Of a stretch of DNA of 5,959 bases, positions 1 to 5,959 are shown piece after piece (within the stretch, counting starts at the first letter, position 1; each line of letters begins with the position of its first letter). Both the position numbers and the translations under genes were made by a program. The stretch covers positions 1 to 5,959 of the forward strand of contig SFOF01000185.1 in assembly GCA_004552515.1 (NCBI GenBank). The letters are read 5' to 3'. The notes under the pieces are model-generated. The model worked only from the letters and a program-made list of their open reading frames with translations, was not told the origin of the DNA and ran no database searches. This DNA is from Clostridiales bacterium. GTDB lineage: Bacteria; Bacillota; Clostridia; Christensenellales; Aristaeellaceae.

Positions 1-1
1 C

Positions 2-679
2 ATATTCATTATTCTGGGCGTGTTGATTCCGGTCACGCTGGCCATCATGATCAGCCAGCTGTATTCCAAAAAGCTGGCCAAGCTGTGCCAGACAATGATG
101 TTCCTGCCGCATTTTCTCTCATGGGTTGTCATAGGCTATTTCGTCTATGCGTTCATGGCGACCGACGCCGGCCTGGTGAACAACCTCGCCCGCAAGCTCG
201 GCCTGGCCACGACGCCGCATCAATGGTATCAGGACGTGGGCTTCTGGACATGGTTCCTCGTGTTCCTCAATGTCTGGAAGGGCATGGGCTACAACATGGT
301 GGTCTATCTGGCGGCGATCAGCGGCATAGACAAGGAGATGTACGAGGCCGCGATCATAGACGGCGCGACAAAGTGGCAGCAGACGCACTACATCACGCTG
401 CCCAGCCTGCGCCCGATCATATCGATCATGTTCATAATGGCCGTGGGCAACATATTCCGCAGCGACTTCGGCCTGTTCTATCAGGCGACGCGCAATTCGG
501 GCTCACTCACATCGATCACGCAGACCATAGACGTGTACGTCTACAAGGCGCTGCTTGAACGGCCCAACATCAATCTCTCCTCCGCGGCGGCGCTCATGCA
601 GTCGGTGTGCGGCTGTGTGACGATCATTGTCGCCAACATTGTGGTGAAGAAAATTGACCCCGAGTCGGGGCTGTTCTGA
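2..679 (+). CDS. ABC transporter permease, LplB/polysaccharide-type sugar importer (5' partial)
   Basis: Inner subunit of an ABC importer that forms the membrane channel for a sugar or glycan-derived substrate; the exact substrate cannot be read from sequence. The frame is open from the window edge, so the true start lies upstream; the in-frame GTG at 20 is an internal codon. About 225 residues are visible against roughly 300 for the family, so the first membrane helices are missing. The hallmark EAA loop, which docks the ATPase, lies at 344-403: EAA, then DGA three residues on, then ITLP. Hydrophobic segments precede and follow it, and the C-terminus ends in a short polar tail (KKIDPESGLF) typical of LplB relatives. 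The second permease follows after about 20 bases, so the two are cotranscribed. Eight isoleucine codons are ATA, unlike the solute-binding gene downstream. Family assignment is secure; substrate is unknown. Confidence 0.93.
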   Translation: MFIILGVLIPVTLAIMISQLYSKKLAKLCQTMMFLPHFLSWVVIGYFVYAFMATDAGLVNNLARKLGLATTPHQWYQDVGFWTWFLVFLNVWKGMGYNMVVYLAAISGIDKEMYEAAIIDGATKWQQTHYITLPSLRPIISIMFIMAVGNIFRSDFGLFYQATRNSGSLTSITQTIDVYVYKALLERPNINLSSAAALMQSVCGCVTIIVANIVVKKIDPESGLF

Positions 680-683
680 CGAA

Positions 684-690
684 AAGGAGA
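684..690 (+). promoter_or_regulatory. Ribosome binding site that decides the permease 2 start
   Basis: AAGGAGA lies only 1 base before the ATG at 692 but 10 bases before the in-frame ATG at 701. The spacing favours 701 as the real start, giving a protein that begins MSAKKKETGG. A start at 692 would only add three residues. Confidence 0.6.
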
Positions 691-700
691 GATGAGCGCA

Positions 701-1548
701 ATGTCTGCAAAGAAAAAAGAAACCGGCGGCGAAATTCGCTATATGCGCGTCAAGCCGGTCACAAACGTGCTGTTCAGTCTGGTATTCATACTGCTGGCGC
801 TGGTCTGCTTTATGCCGGCGCTGCTGGTGCTGATCGTCTCGTTCTCGGCCGAGAGTTCGGTCGTGAGCAAGGGCTACAGCTACTGGCCCAATGCCTGGAG
901 TCTGGAGAGCTATCGCTATCTGGGCAGGCAGATTGAGTACATCGGGCGCGCGTTCCTCAACTCCATTGGCGTGACCGTCGTGGGCACCGCCATGGGCCTC
1001 GTTCTCTGCTCGACGATGGGCTATGCGCTTTCGCGCCCCAACTACCGCCTGCGCAAGTTCTTCACATGGTACATATTCATCCCCATGCTCTTCTCGGGCG
1101 GTCTGGTCGCGAGCTATATGATCAACGCGCAGATACTGGGGCTGAAGAACACCTACTGGGCGCTGATACTGCCCATATGCTGTTCCAGCTTCTACATCAT
1201 CATCATGCGCACATTCTTCCAGACCAGCGTGCCGGACGCCATCATTGAGAGCGCCAAGATCGACGGCGCGCGCCAGATTCGCATATTCGTGCAGATCGTG
1301 CTGCCCATATCGCTGCCGGCCGTGGCGATCTCTTCCCGCTGCAGTACGTGCTCATATCGCTCGAAAGCTCGATTGAGTTCCTCAGCCGAAACAGCCAGTT
1401 CATGGCGCCCGGCGAGGCCAGCAAGGTGCCTGCCGAAACCGTGCGCATGGCCATGGTCATGATCGCGGTCGTTCCCATCGCGTGCTCGTATCCCTTCTTC
1501 CAGAAGTACTTCATATCGGGCCTGACCATAGGCGCGGTGAAGGGATGA
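701..1548 (+). pseudogene. ABC transporter permease, LplC/YtcP-type, broken by internal deletion and frameshift
   Basis: Second channel subunit of the sugar importer, partner of the upstream permease. The first 210 codons (701-1330) read as a normal family member: first membrane helix around residues 22-47, then the EAA-type loop at 1247-1306 (ESAKIDGA ... IVLP). After LPAVAI the frame derails into arginine- and serine-rich sequence and stops at 1462. The missing C-terminus is found in another frame from about 1327 to 1548: DLFPLQYVLISLESS, then a last hydrophobic helix, then the family's terminal FISGLTIGAVKG. Homologues carry about 20 residues between these two parts, a tryptophan- and phenylalanine-rich helix that is absent here. 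The lost length must be 3n+1 bases, probably 61-67. A single-base slip would therefore not explain it. As given, the fifth membrane helix is lost and the product should not work. It may be a real mutation or an assembly error. An alternative start is the ATG at 692. Confidence 0.85.
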
Positions 1549-1561
1549 CGACGGAATCTGC

Positions 1562-1586
1562 TTATGATAGCGATTCGCTATTATAA
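1562..1586 (+). promoter_or_regulatory. Intercistronic stem-loop upstream of the solute-binding protein gene
   Basis: An 11-bp stem closes a 3-base ATT loop: the left arm 1562-1572 pairs with 1576-1586, with one G-U pair (1566/1582) and a perfect ATAGCG/CGCTAT core. It lies between the permease 2 stop and the Shine-Dalgarno site, ending 8 bases before AAGGAGG. No T-run follows, so it is not a standard terminator. Stem-loops in such gaps are known to stabilise transcript segments and raise binding-protein output over permeases; that role here is inference. Confidence 0.55.
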
Positions 1587-1594
1587 ATAACTTG

Positions 1595-1601
1595 AAGGAG
1601 G
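1595..1601 (+). promoter_or_regulatory. Strong ribosome binding site for the solute-binding protein
   Basis: A full consensus AAGGAGG lies 9 bases before the ATG at 1611, stronger than the site of the preceding permease. It fixes the start and suggests high translation, as expected for a binding protein needed in excess. Confidence 0.8.
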
Positions 1602-1610
1602 AACCCGGAA

Positions 1611-3098
1611 ATGAAGAAACTCGTGACCCTCGTTTTGGCGCTTGCTCTCGTGCTTTCCATGGGCGTCATCGCGCCCGCGCAGGCTGAAGGCGATCCCATC
1701 AAGCTGACGTGGGCGATGGGCACAGGCGACGTTGCGCCCATCGACAACGCCATGGTGCTGGAAGAGCTCAATAAGATGAGCCGCGAGCTGATCGGCGTGG
1801 AATGCGACATTCAGTATTTCACCAACGATCAGGTTCTCGTCTCCATCCAGTCGGGCGAAGTGTTCGACATTTACTTTACCTGCTCCTGGTACAACAACTT
1901 CAACCAGGCCGTCTCTCAGGGGCTGTTCGCCAATCTGGACGGCAAGGTGCAGGAAATGGCGCCCGAGCTGTATGCCAGCATGACCGAGGACGTCTGGGAG
2001 CTGGCCCACTCGACGAACGGCGGCCTGTACGCCATCCCCGTCAAGAAGGACTACGCGATGATGAACTTCCTGACCTATCCCGCTGACATCGCCGCCGAGC
2101 TGGGCTTTGATATTCCCGACAGAATCAACGGCTGGGGCGATCTGACCGAGTTCCTGGTGGCCTGGAAAGCCACGATGGCCGACAACGAGTATCCCGTGCT
2201 CGTGGGCGGCAACCCTCCCGGAATGGAGAGCTCCTTCGACTTCATCGACCGCACCGCGATGATCGGCTGCATCTTCGGCACCAACAAGGTCGTGTTTGCG
2301 CTCGAGGATCCCGCTCTGATGGAGCGCTATCGCACCATGGGCGAATGGTATAAGCTGGGTCTGGTCAATCCCGACGCGGCTCAGGTCAGTGAGACCGCGA
2401 TCGATACCAAGAAGCCGCGCATTGCCTCCGTTCAGGCGTGGCCGGGCTACGACTACTCTGTCGCCAACGGCTACAACACCGCTATGACCTGCTACTTTGG
2501 CCCCAACCTGAGCACCGACGGCGTGCAGGGCTCCATGAACGCTCTGTCCGTTACGCTGGAAGAGGATGAAGCGCGCATGGCCGCTGCCCTCAAGTACATC
2601 GGCCTGTGCCATACCAACCAGCTGTTCAACGACACCATGCGCTTCGGCAAGCAGGGCTATCACTGGAACTATGTGACCGAAGAGCAGAGCAAGGACTGCG
2701 CCGGCGGCGTGCTGCGCACCGAGATCGGCGACAGCAACTACAGCCCGTGGGGCTTCTCTCAGCCCGCGTATTTCGAGACGTCCATCGCTGTGAGCCAGGA
2801 TCAGGTGGACGGCAAGGCCAAGGCGCCGGTCATGGATCAGTATGACCAGTACTATGACATCATCAAGACCTCTGCGAACGTGTCCGCCATCCCCGGCTTC
2901 ACCTGGGACAGCAGCGCTTTCACGTCCAATCTGGCCGAGATCTCTGCGATTAAGGACGAGTATTACAAGGACTTCGCCAGCGGCACCCGTCCGATCGACG
3001 ACGTGTACGACGAGTTCCTCGACAAGATGAACGGCGCCGGCCTGCAGGAAATGATCGCCGACGCACAGGCGCAGCTGGACGCTTTCCAGGCGCGCTGA
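1611..3098 (+). CDS. Extracellular solute-binding protein of an LplA-like sugar ABC transporter
   Basis: Captures substrate outside the membrane and delivers it to the permeases encoded just upstream. The 495 residues match the usual size of about 500 for LplA-type binding proteins. Residues 1-25 form a signal peptide: KK, a leucine/valine-rich core, then APAQA before E26, a signal peptidase I type site. There is no lipobox cysteine; the first Cys is residue 65, which is unusual for this group. The body is rich in aromatic residues (for example WYNNF near 93-97, AWPGYDY near 276-282) that could stack on sugars. The C-terminal part resembles the DUF3502-type domain of this family: GKQGYHWNYV at 346-355, SPWGF near 378-382, and a closing helix KMNGAGLQEMI ... 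AQLDAF at 472-492. I see no ATA codon, whereas permease 1 has eight. A terminator follows 34 bases after the stop. Substrate is not determinable. Confidence 0.93.
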   Translation: MKKLVTLVLALALVLSMGVIAPAQAEGDPIKLTWAMGTGDVAPIDNAMVLEELNKMSRELIGVECDIQYFTNDQVLVSIQSGEVFDIYFTCSWYNNFNQAVSQGLFANLDGKVQEMAPELYASMTEDVWELAHSTNGGLYAIPVKKDYAMMNFLTYPADIAAELGFDIPDRINGWGDLTEFLVAWKATMADNEYPVLVGGNPPGMESSFDFIDRTAMIGCIFGTNKVVFALEDPALMERYRTMGEWYKLGLVNPDAAQVSETAIDTKKPRIASVQAWPGYDYSVANGYNTAMTCYFGPNLSTDGVQGSMNALSVTLEEDEARMAAALKYIGLCHTNQLFNDTMRFGKQGYHWNYVTEEQSKDCAGGVLRTEIGDSNYSPWGFSQPAYFETSIAVSQDQVDGKAKAPVMDQYDQYYDIIKTSANVSAIPGFTWDSSAFTSNLAEISAIKDEYYKDFASGTRPIDDVYDEFLDKMNGAGLQEMIADAQAQLDAFQAR

Positions 3099-3132
3099 GT
3101 TGATCTGAACAATCTTCCATAAGCAATGAGAT

Positions 3133-3165
3133 AAGGCGAGCCGCCCATTTGGGTGGCTCGCCTTT
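3133..3165 (+). terminator. Stem-loop terminator of the transporter operon
   Basis: A 14-bp stem (3133-3146 with 3151-3164, one G-U pair) closes an ATTT loop 34 bases after the solute-binding protein stop. The stem core is GGCGAGCC. The T-run after it is short (TTT then CC), so the uridine tract is weak. The right arm runs directly into the tandem-repeat array. Confidence 0.8.
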
Positions 3166-3388
3166 CCGTGTGCGCGAGGCTTTCCGTGTGCATGAGGCTT
3201 TCCGTGTGCTTGGGGCTTTCCGTGTGCGTGGTTTTCAGCGTGCGCGAGGCTTTCCGTGTGAGGCTTTTCGTGCGCGTGGTTTTCCGTGCGTGCATGGCTT
3301 TTCGTGCGCGAGGCTTTCCGTGTGCGCGTGTCCATTGTTGCGCGCATGGCTTTCAGCGCCGCGCATGGTCCTTAGCGTGCGCCGATGG
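3163..3388. repeat. Degenerate short tandem-repeat array, about 12 units, consensus TTTCCGTGTGCGCGAGGC
   Basis: Consecutive units start at 3163, 3181, 3199, 3217, 3233, 3251, 3265, 3281, 3299 and 3315, with lengths of 18, 18, 18, 16, 18, 14, 16, 18 and 16 for the first nine. More decayed copies begin at 3351 and 3370. Each opens with TTTCC, TTTTC or TTTCAG, followed by an alternating purine-pyrimidine run such as GTGTGCGCG, and closes with AGGC or TGGT/TGGC. Changes in unit length are two or four bases, consistent with loss of GT/GC dinucleotides. Because these changes are not multiples of three, the array does not keep one reading frame and is unlikely to be coding. There are no unique spacers, so it is not CRISPR. 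Function is unknown. Confidence 0.85.
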
Positions 3389-3810
3389 ATTGTGATGCTA
3401 AACCCCATCTAAAACATAGTTACCAGCCAATGCCTGCCCGCAATGCTTTGAATGACTGGGGTGTTATAGAGCGCTCGCTGCCCCTGTATTCGCTGCTTTT
3501 TCTTCTTCATCGATCTGCAACATCTTCTATCGCTCATTTGTATTATCGCGTATTTTGTCGACTGTCGTTTGGATGAAATATGGCATGAGCGTCGCTCCTC
3601 CCGCGCAATGGTTCCTGAGCGAACGCGGCCTATGGGATGGAGTGGCTGATCGCGGAAATCTGAGGGAAAGCAAGCCGGAGCGCCGGCGCATTTCATGGCT
3701 CTGCCATGGGCAGATATAAAAAAGAAAAATCAGGCGGCGGCCAGAACGGTTATTTCCGGCATGCTGTTCGCATTGTGCTGCCTTCTCTTACACAGTTTTC
3801 CGTGACGCGC
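3389..3810. other. Unassigned intergenic sequence between convergent genes
   Basis: About 420 bases with no gene I can support. Several short open frames exist on both strands, including one of 48 codons at 3573-3719 on the + strand, but none has a Shine-Dalgarno site or a recognisable product. The part from about 3490 to 3590 is visibly richer in A and T than the flanking genes. Small inverted repeats occur: CATGGC/GCCATG around a 3-base loop at 3694-3708, and GCCGG/CCGGC at 3674-3687. No tRNA, transposase or attachment site was seen. Confidence 0.6.
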
Positions 3811-3861
3811 AAAAAAGAGCTGTTCCCGAGCGCGAATGGAGTCGGCTCAGAAACAGCTCTT
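3811..3861 (-). terminator. Intrinsic terminator of the leuS-uppP strand
   Basis: Read on the - strand, AAGAGCTGTT (3861-3852) pairs perfectly over 10 bp with AACAGCTCTT (3824-3815), and the stem runs into a six-T tract (3816-3811). A smaller GAGC/GCTC stem can form within the loop. It begins 11 bases after the uppP stop. The + strand reading lacks a T-run, so it acts in one direction. Confidence 0.88.
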
Positions 3862-3872
3862 CGAGCGGCCGC

Positions 3873-4694
3873 TTATCCCAGCAGCACCTGGCGGGCGATC
3901 AGGAACGCGCCCAGCAGGAAGGTGTACACGGCGAAGGCGCGCATACCGGCCTGCTTGACCAGCGCCAGCATCAGCTTGATGGCGAGGAAGCCCGACACGG
4001 CCGCGGTGACCACGCCGATGAGGATCGGCAGCGCGCCGCCCAGCTGCGTCACCAGCGCCGAAAACTCCGCGCCGAAGGACGTGCCGGCGGTCTGCGCCGC
4101 GTCGTAGACGTCCTTGAGACTCAGCACGGCCGAGCCGAGGATCGCCGGAATGGACATGAGGAACGAGAAATCGGCGGCGCGCTTGCGGCTCAGTCCGCTG
4201 GCCATGCCGGCCGCGATGGTGCAGCCCGAGCGGGACAGACCGGGCGCGATGGCGACGGCCTGCGCGCAGCCCATGATAAGCGCGTCATACCAGGCGACGT
4301 GCTTGTGCTTTTTCGCGCGGAAGCGGTTGATCGATTCGCCCAGCAGCAGCACGAAGCTGGTCAGCAGGAAGCAATAGCCCAGATATTCGCCCTTGAACGC
4401 CGCGTCGATGAGATCGCCCAGCAAGAGCGCCGCGATCACGGCGGGAATGGTGGCGACGATCAGCCATTTCAGCTCCGATTTGAACGGATGCAGGATCATG
4501 TTGACGATGCGCTTCCAATAGACGATCAGCACGGCGATGAGCGTGCCGAAGTGCAGCAGCACATCCAGCGCGAGCGGCGCTTCGTTGATGCCGAAAAACA
4601 TCTGAAGAAGCGTCAGATGGCCGGACGAGCTGATGGGCAGAAATTCCGCCAGGCCCTGCACAAGCCCCAGTATAAACGCCTGAATGTTTGACAA
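3873..4694 (-). CDS. uppP: Undecaprenyl-diphosphatase (UppP/BacA family)
   Basis: Integral membrane enzyme that removes one phosphate from undecaprenyl diphosphate, recycling the lipid carrier for peptidoglycan and other wall polymers; overproduction gives bacitracin resistance in known members. The 273 residues are the normal full length. The first signature is near the N-terminus, GLVQGLAEFLPISSSGH (residues 10-26), holding the Q13/E17 pair, the serine cluster and H26. The second is PGLSRSG at 151-157 with the conserved arginine R155, followed by DFSFLMSIPAI at 175-185. Multiple hydrophobic helices fill the rest. The start is TTG at 4694-4692, chosen because GGGGGTGA lies 6 bases upstream. 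It follows leuS by 90 bases on the same strand and is followed by a clear terminator, so it is the last gene of its transcript. All key motifs are present and it should be functional. Confidence 0.97.
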   Translation of the reverse strand: MSNIQAFILGLVQGLAEFLPISSSGHLTLLQMFFGINEAPLALDVLLHFGTLIAVLIVYWKRIVNMILHPFKSELKWLIVATIPAVIAALLLGDLIDAAFKGEYLGYCFLLTSFVLLLGESINRFRAKKHKHVAWYDALIMGCAQAVAIAPGLSRSGCTIAAGMASGLSRKRAADFSFLMSIPAILGSAVLSLKDVYDAAQTAGTSFGAEFSALVTQLGGALPILIGVVTAAVSGFLAIKLMLALVKQAGMRAFAVYTFLLGAFLIARQVLLG

Positions 4695-4700
4695 GGCGCT

Positions 4701-4708
4701 TCACCCCC
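4701..4708 (-). promoter_or_regulatory. Ribosome binding site supporting the TTG start of uppP
   Basis: On the - strand GGGGGTGA lies 6 bases before the TTG at 4694-4692. No ATG in frame nearby fits the family's N-terminus, so this site supports the rare start codon. Confidence 0.7.
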
Positions 4709-4744
4709 ATAGATCGTTTTATGCCCGGATGACATGGAATAGAC

Positions 4745-4778
4745 CGGCGCGGCGCGTCGTTTGTCACGCGCCGCGCTG
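4745..4778. other. GC-rich hairpin just after leuS
   Basis: A perfect 11-bp stem (4747-4757 with 4766-4776), extendable by a G-U and a C-G pair to 13 bp, encloses an 8-base loop. It begins 6 bases past the leuS stop on the - strand. No T-run follows on the - strand, so it is not a standard intrinsic terminator. It could slow polymerase or protect the 3' end of leuS mRNA while allowing read-through into uppP; this is inference. Confidence 0.5.
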
Positions 4779-4784
4779 TATGGA

Positions 4785-5959
4785 TCAGATCACGATGTTG
4801 ACCAGGCGGCCGGGCACGAAGATCAGCTTCTTGACCGGCTTGTCGCCGACGAGCTTTTTTACCTCGTCGCAGGCCATGAAGTAATCGCCGGCGTTCTCGC
4901 GGGTCAGGTCGGCCGGCACGTTGATGCGGGCGCGCACCTTGCCGCAGATCTGCAGCGCAATTTCGACGGTGCTCTTGACCAGCGCGGCGGGATCGTACTC
5001 CGGCCAGGGCGTGCGCACCAGCTCGGGGCCGAAGCCGCACATCTGGTTGATCTCCTCGGTGATGTGGGGCGCGACCGGATTGAGCAGCTGGATGAGGATT
5101 TTCATTTCGCCGCGGGTGATGCTACCCTTGGTGTAGAAGGCGTTGACCAGGCTCATCATGGCGGCGATGGCGGTGTTGAACTTCATGCGCTCGTAGTCCT
5201 CGCCCACCTTCTTGATGCAGGCGTTGACATCGTAGGCCATGTCCTGGCTCACGCCCTCATCGTCGGTCATGATTTCCATCAGCCGCCACACGCGGTCGAG
5301 GAAGCGGCGGCAGCCGCGCGCGCCCTCGGTCGACCACGGAATGGCCTGATCGAACGCGCCCATGAACATCTCGTACAGGCGGAAGGCGTCCGCGCCCAGC
5401 TCGTCCACAACGTCGTCGGGATTGATGACGTTGCCGCGGGACTTGGACATTTTTTCGCCGTTCGCGCCCAGAATCATGCCGTGGCTGGTGCGCTTCTTGT
5501 AGGGTTCGGGCGTGGGAACGACGCCGATGTCGTACAGGAAGCGGTGCCAGAAGCGACTGTAGAGCAAATGCAGCGTGGTGTGCTCCATGCCGCCGTTGTA
5601 CCAGTCGACCGGCAGCCAGTAGCGCAGCTGATCCATCGCGGCCAGCTCGTCGTCGTTGTGCGGATCGATATAGCGCAGGAAATACCAGCTGGAGCCGGCC
5701 CACTGCGGCATGGTGTCGGTTTCGCGCCTGGCGGGGCCGCCGCAGTGCGGGCAGGTGGTGTTGACCCAGTCGGTCATGGTGGACAGCGGCGATTCGCCGT
5801 CGTCGGTCGGCTCGTAGTGCTCAACCTCGGGCAGCGTCACGGGCAGTTGCTCGAAGGGCACGGGCACCCAGCCGCACTTGTCGCACTTGACCAGCGGGAT
5901 CGGCTCGCCCCAGTAGCGCTGGCGGCTGAACACCCAGTCGCGCAGCTTGTAATTGACCT
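4785..5959 (-). CDS. leuS: Leucyl-tRNA synthetase, C-terminal half (5' partial)
   Basis: Cytoplasmic class I aminoacyl-tRNA synthetase that charges tRNA-Leu with leucine using ATP. The frame is open to the window edge (VNYKLRDW precedes the in-frame GTG at 5933), so about 390 of the usual roughly 800 residues are seen. The HIGH motif and most of the editing domain are outside the window. Visible in order: the family block SRQRYWGEPIP; a CDKC and CPHC pair that resembles the zinc-binding insertion; the SSWYFLRY block; the MEHTTLHLLYSRFW segment; the catalytic KMSKS loop at 5439-5453; then the helical anticodon-binding domain; and the small C-terminal domain ending in LIFVPGRLVNIVI, which gives a natural C-terminus. 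uppP lies 90 bases downstream on the same strand. No defect is visible in the part present. Confidence 0.98.
   Translation of the reverse strand, partial: VNYKLRDWVFSRQRYWGEPIPLVKCDKCGWVPVPFEQLPVTLPEVEHYEPTDDGESPLSTMTDWVNTTCPHCGGPARRETDTMPQWAGSSWYFLRYIDPHNDDELAAMDQLRYWLPVDWYNGGMEHTTLHLLYSRFWHRFLYDIGVVPTPEPYKKRTSHGMILGANGEKMSKSRGNVINPDDVVDELGADAFRLYEMFMGAFDQAIPWSTEGARGCRRFLDRVWRLMEIMTDDEGVSQDMAYDVNACIKKVGEDYERMKFNTAIAAMMSLVNAFYTKGSITRGEMKILIQLLNPVAPHITEEINQMCGFGPELVRTPWPEYDPAALVKSTVEIALQICGKVRARINVPADLTRENAGDYFMACDEVKKLVGDKPVKKLIFVPGRLVNIVI

Noticed and set aside
1327..1350. Programmed ribosomal frameshift in permease 2
   Set aside because: A frameshift alone would still lack about 20 residues of the family's fifth helix, and no slippery heptamer is seen at the junction.
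1579..1587. TATTAT/TATAAA as a -10 box for a separate binding-protein promoter
   Set aside because: These bases are part of the hairpin's right arm, and no credible -35 box lies 16-18 bases upstream.
1581..3347. A 588-codon open frame on the - strand with a histidine-rich repeat start (HAHGKP-like)
   Set aside because: It lies antisense to the whole solute-binding gene, whose codon bias leaves the opposite frame open. Its histidine-rich part is just the tandem array read backwards, and the operon terminator lies within it.
3163..3388. Possible CRISPR array
   Set aside because: The units abut one another with no unique spacers, are too short and degenerate, and no cas gene is present.
3149..3412. 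Repetitive + strand frames with FRV/REA-like repeats over the tandem array
   Set aside because: They arise from the 18-bp units. Units of 14 and 16 bases break the phase, and one frame starts inside the terminator loop. There is no ribosome site.
3409..3696. 95-codon - strand frame in the intergenic region
   Set aside because: No ribosome site, unusual composition with many Arg and Cys residues, and no family resemblance.
3573..3719. 48-codon + strand frame starting ATG at 3573
   Set aside because: No Shine-Dalgarno site and no recognisable product. It is kept only as a note in the intergenic finding.
3706..4107. 133-codon + strand frame beginning MGRYKKEKSGGG
   Set aside because: Most of it is antisense to uppP and it spans the uppP terminator. 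No ribosome site is seen.

Overview
The window looks like a GC-rich chromosomal segment from a Firmicutes/Clostridia-type bacterium. The evidence is an LplB/YtcP-type carbohydrate transporter set, Shine-Dalgarno sites of the AAGGAGG kind, a leucyl-tRNA synthetase with a Clostridia-like look, and an UppP phosphatase. The lineage is an impression from protein sequence, not a placement. Both ends of the window cut through genes.

Left block (+ strand, 1-3098): an ABC importer operon in the order permease 1 (5' end missing), permease 2, extracellular solute-binding protein. No ATPase is present, which is usual for this family because a shared ATPase encoded elsewhere often serves it. Permease 2 is broken: an apparent internal deletion near 1330 shifts the frame and removes about 20 residues around the fifth membrane helix. 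The remaining C-terminus is intact in another frame. A long perfect-to-near-perfect hairpin sits just before the binding-protein gene. A strong stem-loop terminator follows that gene.

Middle (3099-3872): a convergent intergenic region of about 770 bases with no gene I can support. It holds the operon terminator, then about 225 bases of degenerate short tandem repeats (14-19 bp units, mostly 18 bp), then about 420 bases of unassigned sequence, and finally the terminator of the opposite-strand genes.

Right block (- strand, 3811-5959): leuS (leucyl-tRNA synthetase, C-terminal half only) followed by uppP (undecaprenyl-diphosphatase, complete, TTG start), then a clear intrinsic terminator. These are ordinary housekeeping genes.

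I found no convincing new multi-gene system. The items most worth a second look are the deletion in permease 2, the tandem-repeat array abutting the terminator, the hairpin ahead of the binding-protein gene, and the absence of a lipobox cysteine in the binding protein.
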